Virus record (IMG/VR): IMGVR_UViG_3300000956_000004
Coordinates: 1-42,224 of that record
Length of the DNA: 42,224 bases
Strand: one strand, 5' to 3'
Source of the DNA: a virus
Positions 14,595 to 23,787 of this stretch are shown one piece after another (position 1 is the stretch's first letter; each line of letters opens with the position of its first letter). The translations under genes and the position numbers were made by a program. The notes beneath the pieces are model-generated. The model was given only the letters and a program-made list of their open reading frames with translations. It did no database searches and was not told where the DNA came from.

Positions 14595-14836
14595 AGTTAG
14601 TATGTACGGACTACGCTGGTTGGGATGAGGTAGTCACACAACTGGGAGCTCCTGCCGAGGTATTCTACCGCGGAGATGCTTCCAGCACTGTGAGTAACTA
14701 CATCGTCGCCTATTACAGTGCAGCTCCGTACAACGTCATCGTTTACGAAAATCCTGGGGGCGTCTTAATCTCTACTGTGACAGGAGATTACGCCTCCGCT
14801 ACTCGTATCCCCGGGTTGTTAAATGTGGAGGTCTAA
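14591..14836 (+). CDS. Small structural-region protein
   Basis: An 81-residue beta-rich protein whose ATG overlaps the previous stop. Strands such as APYNVIVYENPGG and VLISTVTGDY suggest a compact all-beta fold. It directly precedes the tail adaptor gene, so a head completion role is plausible but not shown. Confidence 0.7.
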   Translation: MKLVCTDYAGWDEVVTQLGAPAEVFYRGDASSTVSNYIVAYYSAAPYNVIVYENPGGVLISTVTGDYASATRIPGLLNVEV

Positions 14837-15565
14837 ATGGCTCGCTGGGAAACTGCGGGGAATATCGTAAACGATGCAGCCGTCGAGGTAGGGCTCGTAG
14901 CGGCATCCAACCCCTTTACATCTACCGACGCAGCTTTCGTACAGATGTGCCGAATGCTGACTGGCTGTGGGCGCGAATTGATCGGTGTCAAACAGTGGCA
15001 GAAATTCGTTTCCACCCACAGCTTCAATACAGATGATGAGGCTGACGGCGTCTATCCGTTGCCTAGCGATTATCTGTACATGATAGACCAAACGGGGTGG
15101 ACGCCAACCAATCGTCTCCCCATGGGCGGCCCTTTATCTGAGCAAGACTGGGCGTTCATAATTGGGAGTGAGTGGAACCAATACACCATCTATGTTTCCT
15201 TTAAGGAAGCAGATGGTGAATTGTGGATTACACCCAACGATCCTCCTCCTACGAATATAGACATCACGTTCCAGTACGTGTCTAATAACTGGGCTGAAAC
15301 TTCCGCGGCCGTGGCCATCAATCGTGTCACGGCTACTGATGATACTGTCTACTTTCCCCCAGTATTGATTACAAAGCTGCTCAAGTTGCGGTTCTTGGAA
15401 GCTAAGGGATTTGATACAACTGCTGCACTCGGGCAGTACAATACCGCACTGGCGACGTGGTTGCCTAAAGATAAGTCGGCTCCAGTCCTTAGCATGAGCA
15501 ATCGTCGACTGTTCCCGTATCTCGACTGGCGTAACATTCCAGAAACTAACTTCGGTCCGCCGTAG
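14837..15565 (+). CDS. Tail adaptor (tubular A-like) protein
   Basis: A 242-residue protein resembling the podoviral adaptor that docks on the portal (T7 gp11/P22 gp4 type). It has an N-terminal helix set (NIVNDAAVEVGL, VQMCRMLTGCGRELIGVKQW), then YPLPSDYLYMIDQTGW and FQYVSNNWAE, which are typical adaptor phrases. It ends with the helix ALGQYNTALATW. It has a strong GGAGGTCTAA site. Its position immediately before the nozzle gene supports the assignment. Confidence 0.8.
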   Translation: MARWETAGNIVNDAAVEVGLVAASNPFTSTDAAFVQMCRMLTGCGRELIGVKQWQKFVSTHSFNTDDEADGVYPLPSDYLYMIDQTGWTPTNRLPMGGPLSEQDWAFIIGSEWNQYTIYVSFKEADGELWITPNDPPPTNIDITFQYVSNNWAETSAAVAINRVTATDDTVYFPPVLITKLLKLRFLEAKGFDTTAALGQYNTALATWLPKDKSAPVLSMSNRRLFPYLDWRNIPETNFGPP

Positions 15566-17190
15566 TGAAATACCCTGTTAACCCATCCGGGTTGCGACCT
15601 GTACAGGTCCAATCCGTCCAAAGTCAGCCATACCCCGCTCCTGTCGGCGGGGTTAATGCTATTGATGGTCTGGCTGCGCCCATGTTCCAGGATGCCATTT
15701 ATGCGTTCAACATGGTACCGTCTCAATACGGCGTTACCGTACGCGATGGATATCAGGAATGGTGTACCAATGTAGGTACGAATGGCGTACGCACGATTAT
15801 CCCATACGTCAGCACTCTTTCTTCTGAAGATAAGCTGTTTGCAGCCGCCGAAGATGGTATTTATGATGTCACGGCCAGTGATACGAGCCCACCATCAGTA
15901 CTTACTTTTGGCACCGCTAACTCTACGTCCGGTTATGGTCAGTACGTAAATTTTATTAATCTTGGCGGCAACAAGTTCATCCTATATTGTGATGAAACCA
16001 ACGGCTATCATCTCTATACTCAGGCGACTGACACTTGGTCCGTCGTTGCCGCTGGTACAGGTGCCGGACAAATTGATGGAACTGACCCCGGCGATTTCTG
16101 CTTCTGCATGATTTGGAAATCTCGTGTCTGGTTTGTTCAGAAGGATACAGGAGATGCATGGTACTTGCCCGTCGGGCAGGTCACTGGTAAGGTAACTAGG
16201 TTTAACTTTTCAAACAAATTCAAGCAAGGTGGTTATCTTGTTGGATTATGGAATTGGACCGTCGACGGCGGCGAAGGTGTCGACGACTACCTCGTCGCAA
16301 TTTCTTCCGCCGGGGACGTTGTTGTTTATAAGGGGACCGACCCTGATACCGCATCTACCTTCGACCAACGGGGTGTCTACTACATCGGGCCAACACCTGC
16401 TGGACGACGGTGTGCCGGCTCTTTCGGTGGCGAGCTATATCTACTTTCCAGCTATGGGTTAGTCCCCATTTCCAAGTTAATGTCTGGACAGGTGGTTATC
16501 GATACGAGTATTCTCGTTAGTCGGAAGATCACCAAGCTCATCAACATAGAGATGGCGAGTTCCCGTATGGATTTGGGCTGGGAAGTAAAGCTACTACCCA
16601 ACCAGAATCTGTTGATGATTTCTACTCCCAAACAGGACAATTTTGATTACATACAGTTCGTTCAGTCAATCGATACGCGTGGGTGGGCGCTCTATAGAGA
16701 TTTCCCTTACGAAACTGGAGATTCGTGGAATGATGTTTTCTATGTAGGTACAAGTGACAATCGCGTATTGATTCACACAGGTACACTGGACAACGTCACT
16801 TTAGCCGACCCCAATGCTGGCGATGAAGTTGAATTTTCTATTTTGACGTGGTACAATGATTTAAGTACACCAGCGCAGAATAAGATTACTCAACTCATAC
16901 GCCCAACGTTCATTGCTGAACGTGTACCTGACTACGCCATATTGGCGCGGTATGACTATGACCTCCAAGAAGCCCTTGCTATCGCAATCCCCTCTACTCC
17001 TACAGGTGACGTCTGGGACGTTGCTATATGGGATACCGCAGTATGGGGAGTTGGATTGGCAACCTCCAATGTTCTCTCTGGAGGAAGTGGAATGGGACGA
17101 TCCATTGCTATTGCCCTTAGAGGAACATCTGCAGCAAGAACAACCCTTGTTCGATTCGATCTTGCCTTCACATACGGTAACATCCTATGA
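15565..17190 (+). CDS. Tail nozzle (tubular B-like / stabilisation) protein
   Basis: A 541-residue beta-rich protein starting with GTG overlapping the adaptor stop. It shows the nozzle pattern: an N-terminal PVGGVNAIDGLA with mid-20s glycine turns, VTVRDGYQEW, repeated beta-propeller-like strands (KLFAAAEDGIYDV, SRVWFVQKDTGDAWYL, YLLSSYGLVPISK) and a C-terminal TLVRFDLAF. These match P22 gp10-type and T7 gp12-type nozzle proteins. It extends the tail tube below the adaptor. Confidence 0.82.
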   Translation: MKYPVNPSGLRPVQVQSVQSQPYPAPVGGVNAIDGLAAPMFQDAIYAFNMVPSQYGVTVRDGYQEWCTNVGTNGVRTIIPYVSTLSSEDKLFAAAEDGIYDVTASDTSPPSVLTFGTANSTSGYGQYVNFINLGGNKFILYCDETNGYHLYTQATDTWSVVAAGTGAGQIDGTDPGDFCFCMIWKSRVWFVQKDTGDAWYLPVGQVTGKVTRFNFSNKFKQGGYLVGLWNWTVDGGEGVDDYLVAISSAGDVVVYKGTDPDTASTFDQRGVYYIGPTPAGRRCAGSFGGELYLLSSYGLVPISKLMSGQVVIDTSILVSRKITKLINIEMASSRMDLGWEVKLLPNQNLLMISTPKQDNFDYIQFVQSIDTRGWALYRDFPYETGDSWNDVFYVGTSDNRVLIHTGTLDNVTLADPNAGDEVEFSILTWYNDLSTPAQNKITQLIRPTFIAERVPDYAILARYDYDLQEALAIAIPSTPTGDVWDVAIWDTAVWGVGLATSNVLSGGSGMGRSIAIALRGTSAARTTLVRFDLAFTYGNIL

Positions 17191-17750
17191 GAATCGAGAG
17201 GATGGATGTGAATCAGGGATTGAAATTTCTCCAGGCTATTTCCTACTCACCGACTGGACATTTTAAGGGAATCGTACAGCTGAATGATTATTTGGAGATA
17301 GTGGCGGCCGTCGGGTATGATAATTGGACTCCGAATTCTGTACAGATGCACATATGGATTCCCAAGCCCGCAGAGATGACTAGAAAGTTCATACAAGAAG
17401 GTTTTCGCTATCCATTTGAGAATGGGAAGGGGCTTGTCATAGGGCTAACTCCGGGCAATAATGCAGCAGCTCTGCGCTTCAATAAGCGAGTTGGCTTCAA
17501 GGAAGTCTACCGTATGCGGGATGCCTGGGACAAAGGCATCGATGTTGTAGTGCAGGAAATGCGACGGGAAGAATGTAGGTGGTTGAGGAGGTCAAATGAG
17601 CTGGTTCAGCAAGAAGTTAAAGAAGGTCACCAAAGTGCTGGATCCTGTGGGCGCCAAACTGCGCAAGTCCACCGGAGGCAGCTACGGCGACCCGATGAAT
17701 TGGTATCAGTCCAAGCCGAACCAGACGATTCCCTATCAACAGCGGACTAG
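17187..17750 (+). CDS. GNAT-like acetyltransferase
   Basis: A 187-residue reading. Residues 1-140 look like a GNAT domain of a kind found in phage tail regions: AAVGYDNWTPNSVQMHIW, PFENGKGLVIGLTPGNN with AALRFNKRVGFKEVYRM, where the NxxALRFNKRVGF helix matches the CoA-binding end of GNATs. After about residue 138 the reading runs 155 nt through the next gene in another frame and looks like random Arg/Gln-rich sequence. The ancestral stop was probably lost. Substrate unknown. Confidence 0.75.
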   Translation: MRIERMDVNQGLKFLQAISYSPTGHFKGIVQLNDYLEIVAAVGYDNWTPNSVQMHIWIPKPAEMTRKFIQEGFRYPFENGKGLVIGLTPGNNAAALRFNKRVGFKEVYRMRDAWDKGIDVVVQEMRREECRWLRRSNELVQQEVKEGHQSAGSCGRQTAQVHRRQLRRPDELVSVQAEPDDSLSTAD

Positions 17751-18006
17751 TCCAGGGCTGACAGCACAACCTTCCGGCCCCGCGCCCCCAGGCATGTCTT
17801 TTGGACAGAATACGGGTGGATACAATTATCTACCCAATCGTTTCGCCGGTGGAAATATGGCTCCGCCGATGGCTGGCGGTATGAGTTTCGGCGGACCTAG
17901 AGACGCCATGGCCCAGACCATGCCTCAGCAGCCACAGCCGACAATGAATCCGCAAATGCAGAACCAGATGGCGCGAATTGGTGCGATTCGAGGTAGTACT
18001 GTATGA
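17596..18006 (+). CDS. Pro/Gly/Gln-rich virion-region protein
   Basis: A 136-residue protein with a strong GAGGAGGTCAA ribosome site. It has a basic amphipathic N-terminus (MSWFSKKLKKVTKVLDPVG) and a long low-complexity Pro/Gly/Met/Gln tail. Small proteins with this layout precede podoviral internal proteins. The amphipathic start might contact membrane during ejection. Function unproven. Confidence 0.7.
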   Translation: MSWFSKKLKKVTKVLDPVGAKLRKSTGGSYGDPMNWYQSKPNQTIPYQQRTSPGLTAQPSGPAPPGMSFGQNTGGYNYLPNRFAGGNMAPPMAGGMSFGGPRDAMAQTMPQQPQPTMNPQMQNQMARIGAIRGSTV

Positions 18007-19226
18007 GTAAAAACACTCCGGCGCCTCCGGATTACGCCGGAGCTGCCAATGCTCAAGCACAGTCCAGCCGTGAAGTTACGGAGCAGCAGACGTGGGCGAA
18101 TCGTCCAACGATCAATACACCATTCGGCCAGCAAACTTGGGCTGTACAGCCCACCTGGGACCCATCCACCGGCCAGTATATCAACCAGTGGACGCAGAAT
18201 ACCAACCTGACCCCGGAGAGTCAGGCTGCTTTGGATTCACAGCAGCGGCTGCAGCAGGGCCGTTCGAACATGGCGGAGGGACTGCTTGGTCGGGCTCAGC
18301 AGGAGTACGGCCAGCCGATGAATTGGGATCAATTCACCCAGCTCTCTGGTGGATTGAACGTACCTGAATATCAGAGTGAACAGATCCAGCGCGGTATTGG
18401 AAATACAGGCGATTACTCCAAACGCGCTGAAGATGCGATTTACAATCAGTGGGCTTCTCGCCAGGACCCGCGCATGGCGCAGGACCGCGAAGCTCAGCGT
18501 ACTCAGCTCTACAACATGGGGCTGAAAGAGGGAGATGCTGCTTATGATCGTGAAATGCAACGGCTCGACCAGGATCAGAGCGATGCCCGTCTTCAGGCTC
18601 AGTATCAAGCAACGATTGGCTCTGGCGCGGAAGCGCAGCGCATGCAGGGTATGGATGTCCAGAGCGGCAATTTCGCCAATTCAGCTGCCCAGCAGGCTCT
18701 ACAACAACAGCTGGCTCTGGGCACGCAGCGATTTGGACAGCAGCAGACGGCCGCAGGATTCCAAAACACTCTGAGGCAGCAGCAGATTTCTGAGGAAATG
18801 CAGCGACGAGGTTTCAGTCTGAATGAAATCAACGCCATTCTCACCGGGCAGCAGGTCGGTATGCCGTCCATGCCGGGATTCAATGCAGCTAATCGCAGCG
18901 AAGGCGTACAGGCGCTCCAGGGTGCGGGCATGCAGAGTCAAGATGCGTGGAACGCGTACAATGCTCAACAGCAAGCGACGCAGGGAACGTTGTCGGGCTT
19001 AGCCGGCGGTGCTATGATGTTTAGTGACCGCCGGTTGAAGAAGAATGTACGTCAAGTCGATGTACGTGATGATGGACTTCCCCTTTACCAGTTCCACTAT
19101 GTGTGGGAGGATACTGATAAGACTCCACACATGGGGTGTATGGCTGATGAAGTGAAGAAGATTTATCCCAATGCGGTAATCCGCATCCACGGTTATGACA
19201 TGGTGGACTATGGACGACTTCCTTAG
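18003..19226 (+). CDS. Internal virion-type protein with C-terminal S74-like chaperone domain
   Basis: A 407-residue protein. Residues 1-335 are Gln/Ala/Met-rich and helical, as in podoviral ejection proteins. The last roughly 68 residues switch to a peptidase S74-like intramolecular chaperone module: FSDRRLKKNVRQV at 340-352, with the Ser341/Lys pattern of the autocleavage dyad, then GLPLYQFHYVWED, HMGCMADEVKKIYP and YDMVDYGRL. S74 modules normally end tail spikes and fibres, so one here is unusual. The next gene overlaps its end by 17 nt. Confidence 0.75.
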   Translation: MSKNTPAPPDYAGAANAQAQSSREVTEQQTWANRPTINTPFGQQTWAVQPTWDPSTGQYINQWTQNTNLTPESQAALDSQQRLQQGRSNMAEGLLGRAQQEYGQPMNWDQFTQLSGGLNVPEYQSEQIQRGIGNTGDYSKRAEDAIYNQWASRQDPRMAQDREAQRTQLYNMGLKEGDAAYDREMQRLDQDQSDARLQAQYQATIGSGAEAQRMQGMDVQSGNFANSAAQQALQQQLALGTQRFGQQQTAAGFQNTLRQQQISEEMQRRGFSLNEINAILTGQQVGMPSMPGFNAANRSEGVQALQGAGMQSQDAWNAYNAQQQATQGTLSGLAGGAMMFSDRRLKKNVRQVDVRDDGLPLYQFHYVWEDTDKTPHMGCMADEVKKIYPNAVIRIHGYDMVDYGRLP

Positions 19227-19590
19227 TGTTGAAGATCTGACCGAGGAAGACATCAATGCCATCCTCGGGCTCGGTACGGCGGAAGACGAAGCCGCACAGC
19301 TGGAAAATCAGCTGGCCATGGCCAATAAATTGCGTTACCAATCCGGACCGGAAGGACGCGGCTATGGCGGAATCTATACTGCAGCTAGTCCGCTCGAACA
19401 TGCTGCCTACGCATGGCAGGGAATCGAAGCGAAGAAGGACGCAGAAAAGTTAGGTGCAGAACAGGATGCGCTCATGCAGCGGCAGACGGATGCACGGCAG
19501 AAATTTTTTGATGCCATGATGCGTCGCCAAGCTCCGCAGGCCCAGGCAGGCTATGGTCCGCAGCCGTTTGACCCTAGCGAGATCTACTAA
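19210..19590 (+). CDS. Putative internal virion protein, small
   Basis: A 127-residue acidic, helical protein, started at the ATG at 19210 with GGTGG close upstream; an ATG at 19195 is possible. It has an Asp/Glu-rich N-terminus (VEDLTEEDINAIL), Ala-rich helices and a Pro/Gln tail. It sits between larger candidate ejection proteins and is translationally coupled to both neighbours. No family recognised. Confidence 0.7.
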   Translation: MDDFLSVEDLTEEDINAILGLGTAEDEAAQLENQLAMANKLRYQSGPEGRGYGGIYTAASPLEHAAYAWQGIEAKKDAEKLGAEQDALMQRQTDARQKFFDAMMRRQAPQAQAGYGPQPFDPSEIY

Positions 19591-20546
19591 TGGACAACAT
19601 CTACGATGTTCTAATTGGAGAATCTCCCAAGGATGCCGATAAGGCAGCCGCGACTGCGGCTGCCCTTCGCAGACGTCGTAGTTTTGGTGAACTCGGCATG
19701 CTGTCGGGGGATAAAGTCCTCAGTAAATACGGTCAAAACGCTGTGGGGCAGGCTGATGAATACGCTTCACGGATACAGCAGACTCGTCAAAGGGACATTG
19801 ATAACGATCAAACGCAACGTTATCAAGAAGGACAGCTTGGACACATGGGAAGCGTCCTTAGTGAAACTATGCGTTCCAATAAGGAACGAGAGCGTCTCAC
19901 AGCTCGTGGACAAGATCTTGCCCTATTGGCCGCGCAAGCTCGTGCGCGTGCAGCCAATAAACCACCGAAACTGACTGTTGCCGATCGACGAGATCTTACA
20001 GAGGGTGCAGGCTTGGTCGGTAATCTACAGGACCTGCTCACGTCATTCAAAGATGACTATGCAGCGCCTCAGGTCATGGGTAAATCTGTCCCCATGGCCC
20101 GGCCCCTTATGAATACGATGTCGGCTATGGGGCTCGGTAATAAGGAAATGGATCAAGCGCAGGATTGGTGGGCGGCCAGTGATCGTCTATATACTCTGTT
20201 CCAACGGAATAAACTCTTCGGCGCCACTTTGACCGGTAACGAAATGAAGGCTTGGTCGCAGGCCAACGCGAACAAGAACATGAAACCAGATCAAATCAAG
20301 CGCATGCTGAACAGTATCCTCGGCACGGCCATGAAGGATCTGCGGTCAAACGTTGACGGCTTTGTCGAAGGTGGGTACGACACCGATCAACTGGCAGCCT
20401 TAACACAACGAGCGGGTGCTTGGGGACCTGAAGAGGCTGTTGCGGAACCTGAAACCAATATGGAAGAAGAGGACTTCGGTGATCTTTCGCCAGAAGAAAT
20501 TGAGGAGCTGAAACAGCTTCGGGAGGCCACCGGTGCCGGGCGCTAG
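19590..20546 (+). CDS. Putative internal virion (ejection) protein
   Basis: A 318-residue, mostly helical protein: an Ala/Arg-rich N-terminal coil (residues 15-130), a globular helical centre (QDWWAASDRLYTLFQRNKLF), and an acidic tail (MEEEDFGDLSPEEIEELKQL). There are no transmembrane segments. Its position between nozzle and fibre genes, the high Ala/Gln content and the neighbours fit an ejection protein that leaves the capsid with DNA. Assignment by context. Confidence 0.7.
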   Translation: MDNIYDVLIGESPKDADKAAATAAALRRRRSFGELGMLSGDKVLSKYGQNAVGQADEYASRIQQTRQRDIDNDQTQRYQEGQLGHMGSVLSETMRSNKERERLTARGQDLALLAAQARARAANKPPKLTVADRRDLTEGAGLVGNLQDLLTSFKDDYAAPQVMGKSVPMARPLMNTMSAMGLGNKEMDQAQDWWAASDRLYTLFQRNKLFGATLTGNEMKAWSQANANKNMKPDQIKRMLNSILGTAMKDLRSNVDGFVEGGYDTDQLAALTQRAGAWGPEEAVAEPETNMEEEDFGDLSPEEIEELKQLREATGAGR

Positions 20547-22272
20547 GGAAGAGTTGGAACACCTGCGGAAGCAGAAGCGTCTACAGGAGTTAGAGGCGAG
20601 GGTCGTTGGTGCCAAGAAACCTTCGGAGAATCCGGCACAGGAGACTTCCTCTTTCCGCCGCTTCGGTCAAGGCATGGCTGACCGCCTTACTACGAATGTT
20701 AACAAGATTGCCAACTTGGAAGACACGGTTGGACGTAAAATTCTTGGCGCAGCTGGCGTGGAGTTACCAGAAACTCCTGCGAAGTATCCTTGGTCTAAGG
20801 AGTCTATCGCGCAGCAAGAAGCTGCTGCTGCACCTGTAGCGGACACTACGGCTGGTACAGTTGGTAGCATTGCGGCCGATGCTATTATGACTGCCCCTCT
20901 AGGTGCCATAGGGCGCGGCATGCAGGCCGGCGAACGGCTGCCAGTGGTGGGCCGCCTGTTAGGCAATCGCACCGCACAGGCTGCCGTAGAGGGCGGAGCA
21001 GCTGGTGCCATGACTGCCGACCCTGGTAGCCGTGGAGAAGATATGACCCGTGGTGCTCTTACGGGCGGAGCGCTGGAACGTGGCGGGCGCCTGCTTGGTC
21101 GAACGATGGAAGGTTTGGTTAGACGCTCTCCGGAAGCTCAGGCCCTGGACAATTTGGCCGATCTTCACGGTACCCAGGTTCGTCTGCCTCTCGCTACAGC
21201 TGCGAGTGAAGAAGGAATCATTTCACCCTTTGCCAAGTTTCTTTATGGCAGGGTGCTCCCCGCATTGCCCGGCACCAGTGGTACACTAGGGCGGCAATCG
21301 CAGCGCGCAGCAGCCCAACTAAGGGAGATAGCTATGCGGGAAGCAGCCCCGGGGGGTATGGGGAGTGTCGGCCCTGGCTACGCAGGCGGTCTACCTATGA
21401 CTACTGCGAAACAATCAGGGGCTGGTAGCAACGTGCGGGTGTCTATGAAAGATATCCAGGACGCCTTTGCCAGGGAATATGACGATACTATTGGCTCTTA
21501 CGCGTTTAATAAGCCTGATCCACAGGAGTTTATGACGCGGTTGAAACAGTTGCCCGGCATGGACGATTCGACAGCAGCTCGGGTGGCACAGGACTTAGAT
21601 TCTCTGGCAACCAAGTACACCAAGAATGGCACCCTGGAAGGTAGTAATGTTGGGCGCATGAAGAGTGAACTCGCACGTCTTGGCGAACAATCGCAGGATG
21701 AATTGGTAGGCGAAGCTTACAATCAGTCGCAGGAATTTATAGACGACTTTGTACGACGTGAATTGTCGCAAGGCAATAAGTTCCAAAACATGGTTGATCT
21801 GCAACGGTATATGGATCTCGCTGCCCCGTGGAAGAATTTCCAACGCGTTCAACGAGCGGCAGCACGTAGTGCTGATCCTGAGGGGCAGTTTACGCCGGAA
21901 GAGCTAATGCGCTCTGTCAAGTCTATGGCCAATGATAAGCAGCTTGCAAGAGGTAGCGCACCTATGCAAGAATTAGCGTCCATTGGACAGAAGACTGTTG
22001 GAGCTTCCCCCGGGCAACCGTCGTTTCTTGAACGAGGCATGGCTTGGGGCGCTTTGTCCGGTATGGGGCTTGTCGGCAGCCCGATGGGGGCAGCGGCGAC
22101 GTGGGCTGGTGGACGTACCCTCGCTAGCCCCGCTGTACAGGATATTCTAATGGGAACCAATGCAACTCAGCAGGCATTGGCGAAGGCGTTGCGGAAGCGA
22201 CCAATGACGAAGAGAATGATGGGTGCTGAAGTTCGTAACCTCGGAGCTATAGAGGCCGCTGACGATGAGTAG
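20533..22272 (+). CDS. Large putative internal virion protein
   Basis: A 579-residue protein starting with GTG, overlapping the upstream gene by 14 nt. It has a coiled N-terminus (REELEHLRKQKRLQELEARV). Gly/Ala-rich segments (about residues 95-190 and 490-545) look membrane-active (AADAIMTAPLGAIGRGM, AWGALSGMGLVGSPMGAA). A helical centre (about 290-470) includes MKDIQDAFAREYDDTIGSY. Such glycine-zipper-like helices are usual in ejection proteins that form the trans-envelope channel. It resembles podoviral transglycosylase-less internal proteins; no catalytic motif is seen. Confidence 0.72.
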   Translation: MPGAREELEHLRKQKRLQELEARVVGAKKPSENPAQETSSFRRFGQGMADRLTTNVNKIANLEDTVGRKILGAAGVELPETPAKYPWSKESIAQQEAAAAPVADTTAGTVGSIAADAIMTAPLGAIGRGMQAGERLPVVGRLLGNRTAQAAVEGGAAGAMTADPGSRGEDMTRGALTGGALERGGRLLGRTMEGLVRRSPEAQALDNLADLHGTQVRLPLATAASEEGIISPFAKFLYGRVLPALPGTSGTLGRQSQRAAAQLREIAMREAAPGGMGSVGPGYAGGLPMTTAKQSGAGSNVRVSMKDIQDAFAREYDDTIGSYAFNKPDPQEFMTRLKQLPGMDDSTAARVAQDLDSLATKYTKNGTLEGSNVGRMKSELARLGEQSQDELVGEAYNQSQEFIDDFVRRELSQGNKFQNMVDLQRYMDLAAPWKNFQRVQRAAARSADPEGQFTPEELMRSVKSMANDKQLARGSAPMQELASIGQKTVGASPGQPSFLERGMAWGALSGMGLVGSPMGAAATWAGGRTLASPAVQDILMGTNATQQALAKALRKRPMTKRMMGAEVRNLGAIEAADDE

Positions 22273-23359
22273 AAATAGCAGCGGAACATACAGTCTACCG
22301 GCAGGCAATCCTGTCGTCACGGGCACGACTATTACCTCCGCGTGGGGTAATACGACTATGTCCGATATTGCGAGTGCACTCACTGACAGTTTGAGTCGCA
22401 CGGGCCTAGGCGGCATGCAAGCCGGACTTGGCCTGTTCGACGGCACCGCATCTCTCCCCGGCTTGGCATGGACGACTGAATTAACTTCCGGATTCTATCG
22501 CGCCGGGGCGGCGGATTACCGCTGGGTCGTAACTACGACCGAACTGCTGCAGCTGACCAGCAATTTGCTCAGATTGTCTGGTACAGCCCCTATATTCCGT
22601 ATCAATGAAAGCGACGCTGCGGCGAATAATCGCCTATGGGACATCATAGCGTCTGGTGAAGATCTAAATTTTCGCGTACTCACCGATGCCCTGGTAGCCA
22701 CCAATTGGTTGACGATTACGCGTACGGCTGGCGTCGTCGATCTCATAACTCTATCGGGGGCTACTACAGTCACTGGCGTGTTGACGCTGAATGCCGCCAA
22801 CCCATCAGCAATTATATCTTCCGCCACGCCGATGGTGCGGTTAGATGAATCGGATGCAAGCGCAAACAATCGCATTTGGGATGTGATGGCGTCCGGAGAA
22901 CAGTTTGTCTGTCGTATTGTTAACGATGCCGTGGCTGTTGCGACCAACTGGCTGGTTGTAGATAGAACTACGACCACGGTCGACACTGTAAATTTCCCCA
23001 ATGGTATTCTACAATACGGTGGTGTTGAGGTTGGCTATCGTAATCTGGTTGACAACACACAGGCAGGTAACTACACAGTCGTAAATGCTGATCGCGGTAA
23101 GGCAGTCGTTTATTCTGGTACCGGCGGACATACATTTACATTTGATACCGCGACTGAAGCCAATAGCTTACTCATTGTTATGAACAGTGGCTCTGGAAAT
23201 CTTACCCTAGCCGGTTCCGGGGTTACACTATTCTGGTTCAATGGTTCAGGCACTATTTCTAGCGGTAGCAGGACTCTAGCTGTGGGTGGAGTTGCCAGTG
23301 TTCAAAAACCCAACGGGTCAACCTCCAATGCTCGTGTCTGGGGTGTGGGACTGTCATGA
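22265..23359 (+). CDS. Tail fibre protein
   Basis: A 364-residue fibre. Residues 1-70 (NSSGTYSLPAGNPVVTGTTI) are the head/tail-binding region typical of phage fibres. A roughly 75-residue unit is duplicated: IFRINESDAAANNRLWDIIA with DALVATNWLTITR, and VRLDESDASANNRIWDVMAS with DAVAVATNWLVVDR. The C-terminal domain is Gly/Ser/Thr-rich beta (TGGHTFTFDTAT). It probably binds the host receptor. The gene overlaps the preceding stop. Confidence 0.82.
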   Translation: MSRNSSGTYSLPAGNPVVTGTTITSAWGNTTMSDIASALTDSLSRTGLGGMQAGLGLFDGTASLPGLAWTTELTSGFYRAGAADYRWVVTTTELLQLTSNLLRLSGTAPIFRINESDAAANNRLWDIIASGEDLNFRVLTDALVATNWLTITRTAGVVDLITLSGATTVTGVLTLNAANPSAIISSATPMVRLDESDASANNRIWDVMASGEQFVCRIVNDAVAVATNWLVVDRTTTTVDTVNFPNGILQYGGVEVGYRNLVDNTQAGNYTVVNADRGKAVVYSGTGGHTFTFDTATEANSLLIVMNSGSGNLTLAGSGVTLFWFNGSGTISSGSRTLAVGGVASVQKPNGSTSNARVWGVGLS

Positions 23360-23778
23360 CTGCCGTTCACAGTGCAACTGTTCTTACAGCTGCAGCATCA
23401 TTCGCCTATACGGTGGGACTTGGTAATCTTAACAATAGCCCCACCATATTCGGCTATGCCAACCCGATTACCGGAGACTCTAACCCTGGTACAATTAGTC
23501 CCGCGACCACACTTAAAGGAGCACTAATCCTACGTTTACGGTCTGCTCCTTCGCTTGGCCAGGATTTTTATATTCAAATAAACGGTACAGTTGCTCAGTC
23601 ATTTTGGCGACAGATTTTAATTCAAGATAGCGGTGGAGTTTGGACTCCACTAAATTCATCTGGGGCGAATTCCTTTGATACGACCGGAGGAACCAGCCAG
23701 TGGCGATATGGGGCTGGGTCGTTCCCATACTGGACTGGCGTTTCGCCCAGCCCACGTTCGGTGATTTTTTTCGTCTAA
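23356..23778 (+). CDS. Fibre-associated hypothetical protein
   Basis: A 140-residue beta-rich protein (KGALILRLRSAPSLGQDFYI, WRQILIQDSGGVWTPL) following the fibre with an overlapping ATGA. It lacks a signal peptide or catalytic motif. Probably a fibre tip, chaperone or minor tail protein. No family recognised. Confidence 0.68.
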   Translation: MTAVHSATVLTAAASFAYTVGLGNLNNSPTIFGYANPITGDSNPGTISPATTLKGALILRLRSAPSLGQDFYIQINGTVAQSFWRQILIQDSGGVWTPLNSSGANSFDTTGGTSQWRYGAGSFPYWTGVSPSPRSVIFFV

Positions 23779-23787
23779 GGAGAACGT

